Positions 11,656 through 22,400 of a DNA stretch of 64,000 nt are shown here, in pieces. The notes beneath the pieces are model-generated. The model saw nothing but the letters and a program-made list of their open reading frames with translations. It was not told the DNA's origin and did no database searches. Location of the stretch: contig JAURVB010003359.1 of assembly GCA_033002965.1 (NCBI GenBank), forward strand, positions 1 through 64,000, given 5' to 3'. The translations under genes were made by a program, and so were the position numbers. How positions within the stretch are numbered: position 1 is the first letter of the stretch; the number at the start of each line of letters is the position of its first letter. The stretch comes from Piper betle (taxonomy: Eukaryota > Streptophyta > Magnoliopsida > Piperales > Piperaceae).

Positions 11656-12045
11656 CATTACATAATATTATTTTTTGATCATAAATAAAGGATTGTTAAT
11701 TAAGCTAGCCAACTCGTGAGTTACTTTCGACCTTATAATCGAACTGGTTTCGAGTTCCCGAACAAGTTGATTTCGAGCTTGCTGATTTTGAGTTTCCGAA
11801 TGAGCTAATTTTGAGCTTGGCAAAATTAAACAGTTTAAGTGTATTCGAGTTCGAGTCGAGCTCGAACAACATAAAATGTTCGAGTCGAATTTAAGAATAT
11901 ATGTTCAAAATTTATTCGATTTCGATTCGAATTTGAACGAACTATGAGCTATTCAAGTCGAGTTTGAGCACAAGCTAAGCTCGGCTCGCTCGCTCATTTA
12001 GCAACCCTAATCTTAGATCATCGATTTCGCAAACGGTTAAAAACC

Positions 12046-13713
12046 CAATCAGCGAAGAATGCTGTTCGAGAAAATTTTGAGTTGACAAGCTTTAAAGTGC
12101 TGTATTTATAAATTTACGTAATTACGGTCAATTTCATCATCCAAATCAATCACATTTATAAAAGTCATCCGATTATAATTCATTACTGTGTACTGACCAA
12201 CTAAAAGATCTGTATATCAAACTAATTGCTGAGTGGAGTCCTACAAACTTGAAAGTGCTGACATAAATTGCCATCCGATTGTAGGAATAACAGGCCTGTA
12301 TTTCGAACTAAAGCATATACTTAGCATGGCTTTCATAACCGGCTTCCATACACACCATGTAAAGATCTTTTCATTACCTTATCACCAGTAAGCCTTAAGT
12401 CATACATCACTGAAAGGCTTCCACCTAGCAATTCAGTTTCAAGTAAGCTTCTAAGCTTAAGTTTAATCCATACCTAAGTTTAAGTAAGATCTAACGTTAA
12501 GGAAGATCTAATTGTTAATGTTTTCTTTCTAGAACTACATTCTGAACATAAAAAATTACCAGTTACAGTCAGATGTATCTAATATTATCATGAGATGGCA
12601 CACAACTAGATAAATCCAACTAAAGACAACTTAGTGAGGAAGAATGAAAGAAAAAAGAACATGGCACATGACAATGATCTGTATATCCGAACTAAATATT
12701 AACTATTGTTCTCTAAATTTGCAAGTGCTGACAAATATTGCAATATAACTGTGGAACAAACGACGCACTCCATCTACTGTAGCAAGGATTTCAAAACTTG
12801 ACTCTAATTGAATGTGTACCCAGTTAGCAACAAATCCCAAACCCTAACCCACCATACATCTCTGCAAGGCTTCCTTCTTTCACCACAATTTCAATGAACT
12901 TCTAGGGTAACCCATATCTAATGTTATGAAACATCCAATGGCGAGATCACCAACTAATTACTAATGTCTTTTCTACTACAATTGCACTAATACCTAAGAT
13001 TGAGAAACATCTAATGACAAGGTCACCATCAAATTGGGTAATGTCTTCAGTTTTTTAAAACATACAGAATTATCGGATACAATCAGACGTATCTAATAGC
13101 ACAACATAGCACACAACTAGAGCAAATCCAAACTAAAAAAAGACAACGTTTTTTGACAAAGAATGAAATTCGACAGCTTGGGATCTAAACCCTCCAACCT
13201 CTCCGTCTTGAACAGCCTGACGCACACGTCGCTCATCTGGAATGCCTCGAAGTGCACGTCGGCGCCGCCGGCCTCGTTCACCTCGAGCTTCACCACTGCC
13301 ATCACCCACTCTGCGAGCCCCCTCTCAGCGTGCAGGCCGGCAGCCTGGATCACCTCCAGGTTGGACAGCGTGCAGTCGTCCCGGCTCTGCCCGACGGCCT
13401 GCCTGAAGATGAACCCGACCCGCCGCATCCGAGCCTGGCGGCAATGGCGTCAACTAGCCGCTCCTCGTCGGTGTCATGGAGGAGGAGGAGCGACGACTTC
13501 GTCCCCTGCTTCTTGGCGATGAGGTCGTCCATGGTCATCTTGCGGCCGACGGAGCCGGTGGGGATGAGCGAGGGAGCACCGGGGACGGAGCGGAGGCCGT
13601 CGTAGGCGAGGTAGACGATGGAGCCGTGGGAGAAGCCGAGGGTGGCAGAGCGGCGGCGGAGGTTGTCGGGGGTCTTGTCGAGGAGGTGGTTCCGGTTGGT
13701 GGAGAGGGTTAGG
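12046..13713 (-). pseudogene. Partial NPL4 copy: exon 1 remainder plus intron 1 DNA
   Basis: From CCAATCAGCGAAGAATGC the sequence is paralogous to 41353 onward, the intron of the fuller NPL4 gene, and continues into its exon 1. On the minus strand it encodes GSVGRKMTMDDLIAK, then jumps to QGTKSSLLLLHDTDEERL, losing the ~60 residues present in the other copy. After that come VGQSRDDCTLSNLEVIQAAG and FQMSDVCVRLFK. A second deletion removes the exon end with its splice donor (the copy reads from GACAAAGAATGAA straight into ATTCGACAGC near 13165). It is interrupted at 13714 by a TRIM element and resumes at 16150-16213. It cannot make NPL4. Confidence 0.9.
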
Positions 13714-13857
13714 TGTTGGGCCCTTTGGGCCCCCACCCAAGCTCCGAAATTACTGTTGGACTATTCGGACCCCCAAAAGGGAGTTTAAACAACCAAGTAA
13801 AACTCACAATAGGTGTCACGGGCCTCTATTAATCCAAAAGCTAACTCAAGGAATAAG

Positions 13858-14546
13858 TGTTGGGAATCCCTCATCATACGATGAATGTGGCCGACATGTA
13901 ATTACATGGAGAATCATAAAGACATGGAGTTACTCTAAGAAGTACAGGATTTTGAGAAGATTATTGAAGACGATGAGTATTTAGTGTTTGACTCTTTGTA
14001 TCTACGGGTTCTGTTTATATATATATATATGTAATTGTATTGTAAGTGAAAGAAATAGAAGAAAGTACAACTAAATTGAGTGTATCATTGTGTGCTTCAC
14101 GGGAGAGCCTCTCCTCATAGTGTATCATCTTTGTCCGTTGAGTGTTCCCAATTAGATGTGTATCCCAGTTAGAGATTATTCCTAACTGGAGTGTGTTCCA
14201 GTTAGAGGTTGAGTGTTCTCAATTGGATGTGTATCCCAGTTAGAGATTATTCCTAATTGGAGTGTGTTCTAGTTAGAGGTTGAGTGTATTCCTAATTGAA
14301 GTGTGTTCTAGTTAGAGGTGAGTGTTCATAATTAGATATGTATCCCAATTAGAGTAATTTGATGTACCGGTTTTGCTCAATGTGTGTGCCCATTATTTGA
14401 TTATAGTAGATGGTTTGTAGTTTCCTTTCTATTTTGAAGGTTCCACGTTAAATGTGTGGGTGTCATCTATCTTTATCCTTTATTGGTTGGCCTTCTCATA
14501 CACTCAACATTGTGTTTCGTTATTTTGTTTGTTAAAAACCCTAACA
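13858..14546 (+). repeat. 5' LTR of the nested element
   Basis: 689 bp. It contains a TA-rich promoter-like tract near 14018 and an array of related short motifs (TTCCCAATT, ATCCCAGTTAGAG, TCCTAATTGGAG, GTTCCAGTTAGAG) repeated between 14150 and 14360. Confidence 0.87.
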
Positions 14547-14861
14547 ATTGGCGCCGTCTGTGGGAAAGAAAAGCAAGGTCATAATTCTTACCCCAATAGT
14601 GGGGGAGATGTACTAGAAGTTCCAATCAGTGGAGATAAAGAACATTCCACATGAGTCGGGAGGCGAGATGTGTTAAAATATTTCCCTACTCATGTGATGG
14701 CGATCGGCAAGCGATCAACAAGTGGTGCAGAGTTGAAGATTTTTCAAGGAGTTTCCACATGGGGCAAGAAGGGAAGATTGCAAGGGATGTAATCTCTTTC
14801 CCATGTGAAGGATGCTGAAACTAACCCCAGTGTGTTTCGTATGATTCGAGAGAGGAGGGAT

Positions 14862-15578
14862 TGTTGGGAATCCCTCATCATACAATGAATGTGGCCGACA
14901 TGCAACTACATGGAGAATCGTAAAGACATGAAGTTATTCTAAGAGGTACGAAGAATTTGAGAAGAATTGTTGAAGACGATGAGTATTTAGTGTTTGGCTC
15001 TTTGTATCTATGGGTCTATATATATGTAGTTATATTGTGAGTGAAAGAAATAGAAGAGATTACAACTAAATTGAGTGTATCATTGTGTGTTTCACTGTAA
15101 GGTTTTACAGTAAGGCTCTCCCTCTCTCTCTTAGAGGAGGGAGAGCCTCTCCTCATGGTGTACCGTCTTTGTCCGTTGAGTGTTCTCAATTGGATGTGTA
15201 TCCCGGTTGGAGATTATTCCTAATTGGAGTGTATTCCAGTTAGAGGTTGAGTGTTCCCAATTGGATGTGTATCCCAGTTGGAGATTATTCCTAATTGGAG
15301 TGTGTTCCAGTTAGAGGTTGAGTGTATTTCTAATTGGAGTATGTTCCAGTTAGACGTGAGTGTTCCTAATTGGATGTGTATCCCAATTGGAGTAATTTGA
15401 TGTACCAGCTTTGCCCCGATGTGTGTGCCCATTATTTGATTATAGTGGATAGTTTGTGGTTTCCCTTCTATTTTGAAGGTTCCACATTAAATGTGTGGGT
15501 GTCATCTATCTTTATCCTTTATTGGTTGACCTTGTCACACACTCAATTTAGTTATTTTGTTTGTTAAAAACCTTAACA
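14862..15578 (+). repeat. 3' LTR of the nested element
   Basis: 717 bp, the same family as 13858-14546. It has a short extra CT-rich palindrome (CTCCCTCTCTCTCTTAGAGG, near 15118) absent from the 5' LTR and a shorter TA tract. Confidence 0.87.
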
Positions 15579-15936
15579 ATAAAGCTTTCTCATTGGCCTA
15601 TATACAAGTTACAAAACAACATCCACGACCGATGTGGGATAAACCCAACAACTCCCCTTCACATATCAGGCATGGCCCAAAATCCTCATCGTTTGACACA
15701 CTCCCCTTAAATCAGACGGCACCCACTTAACAAACTCCTCTTCAAATCATCAGGTGGAACCCATGAAAGAAAACATCCACAATCAACGTAGGCAATCTCC
15801 TCTTGGAACCCATGAAGGAAAACATCCACAATTGACGTAGGCAATTTACTCTTCAAATCATCAAGTGGAACCCATAAAGGAAAACATCCACAATCGACGT
15901 AGGCAAACCCAGCTCGAACTTGACTTTGATACCAGT

Positions 15937-16149
15937 TGTTGGGCCCTTTGGGCCCCCACCCAAGCTCTAATACCACTTCTTGGACCCTTCGGGCGCCCCC
16001 AAAAGGGATTTTAAACAACCAAAGGAAACTCGCAATAGGTGTCACGGGCCTCTCTTAATCCAAAAGCTAACTCAAGGAATAAGGCTTTTCTATTGGCCTA
16101 TATACAAGTTACCAACAACATCTACGACCGATGTGAGATAAACCCAACA
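15937..16149 (-). repeat. 5' LTR of the outer TRIM
   Basis: Uninterrupted 213-bp LTR running TGTTGGG...CCCAACA in both orientations. It includes TATATAGGCCAATAGA (minus strand), a likely TATA region. Its intactness fixes where the nested element entered the other LTR. Confidence 0.88.
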
Positions 16150-16213
16150 TTAGGGAGGCGACGGGGATGTTGAGGTGGGTCTCGATCAGGGCGGAGAGCT
16201 CGCCGACGGTGGT
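16150..16213 (-). pseudogene. NPL4 exon 1 start fragment joined to peroxidase exon 4
   Basis: The minus strand reads TVGELSALIETHLNIPVAS, matching the N-terminal ubiquitin-like region of the NPL4 gene at 43.5 kb. At 16213/16214 homology to NPL4 ends abruptly and peroxidase sequence begins in the same transcriptional orientation. NPL4's own start codon and first ~20 residues are absent here. Confidence 0.9.
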
Positions 16214-18137
16214 GGGACATGAAGGCGGCGTTGGTGTGGAGGAGGCTCCTGCTGTGGAGCAAGGCGTAGTAGTAGCAGGTGTCGAAATGGTCGAGGGTGA
16301 TGGGTCTAGTGCCGTCAGTAGGACGAAGGGCGGCCGGCAAGAGAGAGGTGGGCAGTTGTTATTGAGGAACTCGCCGTAGTCTGGATCCAAGCTTGAATCT
16401 TGGTCACCTTTTCCGATGAAGTTGTAGAGCTCGTAGAGTTGAGGGTGGGCAACTCCAACTGTATGATCACCTAATATATCCAAATTGTTGAATGATTTGT
16501 TTTAACACAAGCCTAATAGTATTACTTATATGTAATCATGATAATTATAGTATTATTTATATGTAATCATGATAATTATAGTATTATTTATATGTAATCA
16601 TAACACTTAATATAATGAGATTGCTTAGTTGTCGAACAATCGATCAAATATCATCGGCACCAAATGTGCGAGTGTGTTTTTCTCTCTCCAAAGTATCCAA
16701 ATATAGCACCAAAAAATGCAATTCTGGATATCAAAATCCCAATAAGAGTAAGCAGATAATTAGGGCTTGTAAGTTGCACAACCCATTTTAAGTATAAATT
16801 GACGGGCTTAAGTTGTTCCTTGATATCAATTAACCTAATTTCAAGATGCAAAATCCTACTTATGATCTTATCCCTCCATTTATAGGAGGCGAAACTAATT
16901 TGTAAATTTCTTAGCATCAAAACTCCTCTTCTAAGCCCACGTGATAATTCATTTCACGACCCACAATCCAATATGGTTTTAAATCAGCTCTTATATCTAA
17001 AACAATGTTGCTTGAGTATAAATTAATAAATTTAAATCATCTCTTCAAAATGCTACAATAAAAATTTATAAGCACACACAAAATCCATTAAATATTGTAA
17101 GCGGGTCCAAATATACGGGAGGGCTCGTATTATAAGGGTACAAAATCATTTACACTATCTCTTACATGGAGTCAACGATATATATTCGTATTAATTAATC
17201 TTGAGAAATATAAACACATCCCTTCTCTGCCTTTGTTTATTCTCATTTGACACACCTGTGTTTCTCTTCAAGTTAGATAGATTGAAGCTTTGCATGTACA
17301 AATGCTTGGTACTTATATTTACGGACCATCAAAGTCTCTAATTGTTTTGATGGATTGAGATTGTTTAATCACCAAATTCTGCAACCAGGTCTGTGACATC
17401 TAGACCTTTGTTCTCAAATAAGATTTTGAGAGTGGTGAAGTTGGAGTAGGGATGTGGTCTGTTGCATGGGACTTCGGATAGGCGTGAGATGAACCCATTT
17501 CTTCTTCCTGTATTAACTGGGTATAATGGCCTCTAAAACTGTTCATATAATACAGCTCAAATCCCAGACAAACTTCACTTTAGCATGAGAATTTTACAAA
17601 GAGGAAGATAGTAATGGTGGTGAGTGAGTTGATTACTTGAAAGGAAACAACATCTCTAGCAGATAAAGCTACGATATCAGCACAAGAGACAACACCAGGG
17701 CATTCCTGCTCTAGCCGTTGTTTGATGTCTTCAACTTTGCTCCATGCAAGACCAAACCTGTTGGTATTCTCCGCCGTCTCTGGAACCTCATCTTGGAACT
17801 GGGTGAGTAGTATGGATCCATCACAACCCTACAATATAATTTTATTAGCATAAATATTGCAGTTTATTACAAAAATACTACAATATGCATAGCTTGCTTT
17901 ATACATCCTTACCCTGACAAAACAATCAACAAAATGCTGCTTCAGAAACTTTGGGCTAACTGATGGGAAGCCCTGGATCATTCCCCATGTCATCTCCCTC
18001 ACAATCTCCTCTGCCAATGGACACGTGCAGTTGTAGAAGTTCAATTTCAGACCGAAATTTTGGTCTTTACTACCATTTGATAGATGAGCAGACAGTGCCA
18101 ATACCAGAAACAAGATTGCAAGAATGCTTCCTTTCAT
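16214..18137 (-). pseudogene. Class III secretory peroxidase pseudogene
   Basis: Classic four-exon layout on the minus strand: 18137-17913, 17828-17637, 17532-17373, 16470-16214, all with GT/AG edges. Exon 1 has a signal peptide (MKGSILAILFLVLALSAHLS) and FYNCTCPLAEEIVREM. Exon 2 is 64 codons (CDGSILL...CPGVVSCADIVALSARDVV). Exon 3 reads TGRRNGFISRLSEVPCNRPH, and exon 4 starts at the proximal-His motif DHTVGVAH. The distal motif, normally R..HFHDCF, reads KQHFVDCF, so the catalytic Arg and distal His are replaced. Exon 4 has a frameshift and loses its 3' end to the NPL4 fragment. Live members oxidise cell-wall phenolics with H2O2; this copy would be inactive. The start could also be the ATG at 18155. 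Confidence 0.88.
16519..16605. repeat. 30-31 bp minisatellite, nearly three units
   Basis: TATTATTTATATGTAATCAT and GATAATTATAG alternate almost three times within intron 3 of the peroxidase pseudogene. Confidence 0.9.
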
Positions 18138-18282
18138 CTTCCCTAGCATACCCATGATCTGGGCTTGACTACTACAGACAACTGACTGTAACCAGCTGCA
18201 ATTGATCCTAGGGTCCATTTTGAATTGATGGTCAATGGATTGAAACATTTGCTTATTGATAGTTGGGTTACCGGCAGTCAAA

Positions 18283-18520
18283 TGGGTTGTACTTCTTTTG
18301 TAAATGCATAAAATATAAATTTTATTTTGAACAAAAATTAAGATTTTACAAATTTGGTTAATTGAAAGGGATAAAAGTAACGTAAAATGCTTTTCTTCTT
18401 TGATTTTTGGGGTTTTCCACGTAAAATTGGTTTGTCTGATCTCTCTATTTGTTTAGTATTTCTCATCCTTACGTGTTAAAATATGGGATTTGTATTTGGA
18501 TTGTTTTGTTAATCCCAACA
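18283..18520 (+). repeat. 5' LTR of the plus-strand copia, internally deleted
   Basis: Aligns to the 3' LTR at both ends (AAAAATTAAGATTTTACAAA at one end, TTAATCCCAACA at the other). It lacks about 290 bp of the middle (3' LTR positions ~23890-24170), so it is 238 bp instead of 533 bp. Confidence 0.85.
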
Positions 18521-18639
18521 AGTGGTATCATAGTCAGGTTTGCAAGCTTTGGTTGTTGATGATATTGAATGCCTTCTAGGTGTTCGACGAAATTTCTAAG
18601 AGCCTAGTTGGTATTTTTGTGATTTATATTTCAACAAGA

Positions 18640-19480
18640 TGGCCGATGAGAAGCATGTTAAGATGATATATCTTAAGGGACGAGTAACTGTCACTATTGA
18701 AAAGGAAAGATGATTGATTATTTATATTTCAAGGAATTATATGAACCTATCACTAGTCCAAAACTAGCAAAGGTGACTAAAAAAGACCAGAATAAGTTGG
18801 ATAGGAAGGCTATGACCTGTTTGAAACAATGAGTAGATGAAGTTGTGTAACATCATGTTTCTGAATTGACATCCTCAAAAGCAATATGAAATAAATTTTA
18901 AGAAGTTTATGAGAAGAATACTACTAGAAACAAGACTCTTTTGATAAGGAAATTAGCGAATTTGAAGTATACGAATGAAAGTAATATAAGTGAGCATCTC
19001 CATGAGATGAAGAGTATTATTATTCAACTTGTCAGGATGAAGATGACTCTAGATGAGGAATGTTAAGCTATCCTGCTCCTCAACACTTTGCCAGAGAGTT
19101 GGGAAACATTGGTGATCTCTTTGAGCAATGCTACTCCAAATGGAAAACTCATAATGGATATGGTAACAAGCAGTTTATTGAATGAAAAGGTGAGAGAAAA
19201 TCTCTACCAACTTCAGGGTCTCATGCATTAGTGTCAGAAGAGGCAAGAGGTAGATCGAGAAATAGAGACACAGACAGAAGGGACAAGAGTCGAGGAAGGT
19301 CTAAATTTATAAAGCACTTGAAGTGTTATTATTATGACAAGATAGGTCATATCAAGAAGGATTGTTAAAAACTCAAGAAAAACTTGAAAAATAAAGACAA
19401 TAAGGATCAAAGAAAAACAAATACAAATGTTGTACATTATGACATGGTGATTCTTTTTTATTGTGGGAATGATTGTTTGA
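18640..19480 (+). pseudogene. copia gag remnant
   Basis: Reads MADEKHVKMIYLKGRVTV, then an early TGA and further TGA, TAA and TAG codons along the frame. Recognisable Gag segments follow (NISEHLHEMKSIIIQLVRMK, LLNTLPESWETLVISLSNAT). A zinc knuckle remnant (CYYYDKIGHIKKDC) ends in TAA near 19368. Confidence 0.82.
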
Positions 19481-19489
19481 TGGTTGATT

Positions 19490-22400
19490 GTGAAGTTAGT
19501 TGGGTGACTCAGGAGCATCATTTCATGCAACTATAAATAAAAATTTCTTTACTACCTATGAATCTTCAAATTTAGGTATAATGAAGATAAGAAATAGTGA
19601 TACTTCCAAAATTGTGGGACTTGGAAATGTGCATATAGTAACAAACATGGGTTACAAATTTGTGCTTAAAAATATCAAACATATTCTAGATTTGAGGATG
19701 AGTTTGTTGTCAACTGAAGTATTTGATGATGAAGTATTTGGTTTACAATTTGCACAAGGTGTGTGGAAACTTGTGAAAGGTTATCTTGTTGTTGCTAAAG
19801 GGAAGAAATGTTGCAGTTTGTACATGACTGAGATAAATTTAGTTCGAGAGGAGGTTAATATTTCCTCATTTGATTCCATTGCGGATTTGTGGTACCATCG
19901 ATTGGGACACATGAGTGAGAAGGGACTAGAGACTTTAAAGAAGTTAAATCTCCTTCCCAAGGTTAAGGACATCAAAATTAGTCCTTGTGACTATTGTTTG
20001 GTGGGCAAACAATGTAGGACATCCTTTGCAAGCACAAGTACAAGAAAGTTAGAAGTTCTTGAGTTGGTATACACTGATGTGTGTGGGCCTATGGAGGTAA
20101 ATTTTTTGGCGGTTGTATTTATTTTGTCAATTTTATTGATGATACTTCTAGGAAGGTGTAGGCTTATGGCATGAAAAATAAAAGTGACATTTTTGGCATC
20201 TTTAAGAATTTTCATGTATTGGTTAAAAGAGAAATTGGTAAACCTTTGAAATGCCTTAGAAGTGATAATGTTGGTGAATATTGTTCAGTTGAGTTTGATG
20301 AATATTGTAGAAAGCATGAGAAGACAGTTCCTTATACTCCTCAACATAATGGAGTGGCTGAAAGGATGAACAAGACCATCTCTGAAAGGATGAGAAAGTA
20401 TGTTGTTTTTAGCTAAGTTGCCTAAAAGCTTATGGGGTGAGGCCATGAGCACATCTTGTTATTTGATCAACAGTTCTCCCACATATGCTCTGGATAATGA
20501 TGTACCAGAAAGGGTTTGGAGTGATAAAAAGGTTAGTTATTCTCATTTGAGAGTCTTTGGCTGTAAGGCTTTTCACATGTGCCTAAGGAACAAAGGGTTA
20601 AGCTTGACTCTAGATCCGTGGAATGTATTTTTCTAGGATATGGTGATGATAAGTTTGGATACAAACTTTGGGATCTTAAGAATAGAAAACTAATTCGAAG
20701 CAGAGATGTAGTTTTCAAGGATGACCAAACAGTTGAAGACTTTGGCAAGGAAGAAGTTCCTCAAACTAAATCTCAAGAAAGCTTGAAAAAGATAAAAGAT
20801 CATTCAACCTCAACTAGAAATGAAGAGATGGTTTAAGATGACATAATTATTTCCCCACCTAGTGATGATGAGGTTGAGGATGTGGTGTCTGATAATATTT
20901 CTAATGGGTTTGTTGATAATGTTGGACAAGAACATGGAGATTCTGATCAAGGGCAGCCAACTAATGTGAGGAGATCAACTCATGAACCATTCCATCAACA
21001 AGATATCCATCATCAGAATATGTAACAATTACTAAATGTGGAGAACCAGAGAATTTTAGTGAGGTCAAAGCTCATGTAGAAAAGGAGAAGTGGTTGAAGG
21101 CAATGTAAGATAAGATAAAATCTTTGCATGATAATCACACCTATTAGTTGATGTATCTTCCTAAAGGGAAGAGAGGATTGAGGAACAAATGGATCTACAA
21201 GATCAAATATGAAGAAAACAACGCATAACCAAGGTACAAAGCAAGGTTGGTGGTGAAAGGCTTCGGACAGAAAAAAGGTATTGATTTCGATGAAAATTTT
21301 TCTCCTGTTGTTAAAATATCTTCTATTAGAATTGTTTAGACTTTAGTTGCAAGTTTGGATTTACAAGTTGAACAGTTAGATGTGAAGACGGTCTTTCTTC
21401 ATAGTGATCTTGAAGAGACCATAAACATAGAGCAACCAAAGGGTTTTAAAGTTAGAGGAAAGAAACAGATAGTGTGTGTTAGAATATTTTCAATAGCATG
21501 CAAGTATACATGGTTGAAACAAGTAATAGAATGATAAATTCAAATATCGTCCCACAGGGAGATAAATTTCCTTAAATTAATTAAAGAAAATAAAATGAAG
21601 AACAAAACAAAGACAACCGACTTAACTAAATCTAAGTAATATTTTTAAATTAAAGGCGAAGTTAAAATGATAAAACTCGTTCTAGAGTCGAATTTCCCTT
21701 AACATGAATTTAATCTTCATCAAATCTTACTCTTATCTTTTATTCCCTCGGATTATCGATCTAGGATAATTATATGATATGGTGGCTCCTGCTCCTTCAT
21801 GCTTCTATTATTTTGCCTCAATTTCTACCTCTCGGTGATAATTGATTAATCAACAAAATAATGCATTAAGAATTGCCTTACAATCGCATACGGTGTTGTG
21901 TATCTTCCGGCCACAACGACAAATAAGTCAAAAGACTCGTCGTATGATGAATTACCAATGACTAATCTAATTAATTTCTCCCGAAATCTAATTAAACCTC
22001 GTGATCTAAGAAATAGGTGATCAATCTATTCTTAGCATTAAGAATATAACAATTCAAACAATCCGATTGAATAAAAGAGTAAAAGCTTGAAATAAATTCA
22101 ATTAAATCATGTTAAGTTCCACTCTTCTCTAGAACGAAATAAAAGACTACTCCATAATAAAAATAAAAAATAATATAAAGAAGAAACTAATTTGTATTAT
22201 GAAAGAGAAAAAATTACAAAATGAAAACTACTTCTTTCACTACACTCCGAAGCCAAGAGATAAGATGTCATATATAACAAATGGCTACCCATTTATATCG
22301 AAGTAGAGATACAAGAATTCGAAGAGGGTGTTCACAAATCGACGTAGTCTAATTAATTATGATATGCCTTCAAGTTTCCAATTCCTCAACTCCATTGAAC

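Larger units (their letters stand above)
11082..12009. mobile_element. hAT-like non-autonomous transposon rich in CTCGA motifs
   Basis: The left end TAGGCTTGATAATTG and the right end (read inward on the minus strand) TAGGGTTGCTAAATG form imperfect terminal inverted repeats. They are flanked by ATCTTGAT and ATCTTAGA, a plausible decayed 8-bp target duplication. Both arms are full of degenerate GAGTCGAGCTCGA-type motifs. Inside are a TA microsatellite and a tRNA-like stretch. No transposase is seen. The 8-bp duplication points to hAT, with moderate certainty. Confidence 0.55.
13858..15578 (+). mobile_element. Nested small non-autonomous LTR element
   Basis: Inserted in an LTR of the outer TRIM with target duplication ATAAG/ATAAA (13853-13857 and 15579-15583). 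It has LTRs at 13858-14546 and 14862-15578 (TGTTGGGAA...CCTAACA and ...CTTAACA). A primer site, ATTGGCGCCGTCTGTGGG, begins right after the 5' LTR. The ~315-bp internal region has no coding capacity, and a purine tract (GAGAGAGGAGGGA) ends at 14860. The primer site differs from the Met-type site of its host element, so a different autonomous helper is implied. The LTRs differ at many positions, so it is not very recent. Confidence 0.88.
13714..16149 (-). mobile_element. TRIM retrotransposon inserted in the NPL4 copy
   Basis: The element is flanked by a perfect 5-bp target duplication TTAGG (13709-13713 and 16150-16154) and ends TGTTGGG...CCCAACA. On the minus strand the 5' LTR is 16149-15937 (213 bp). 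Next to it is ACTGGTATCAAAGTC, a primer binding site resembling the initiator-Met tRNA complement. A ~286-bp internal region holds three repeats of a unit containing GGAAAACATCCACAAT, and a purine tract (GAAGGGGAGT) precedes the other LTR. No protein is encoded, which fits a terminal-repeat retrotransposon in miniature. The 3' LTR (13714-13857 plus 15584-15650) is split by a nested element. Confidence 0.9.

Noticed and set aside
16651..16920. 89-residue minus-strand frame
   Set aside because: Falls in intron 3 of the peroxidase pseudogene and shows no peroxidase or other known motif.
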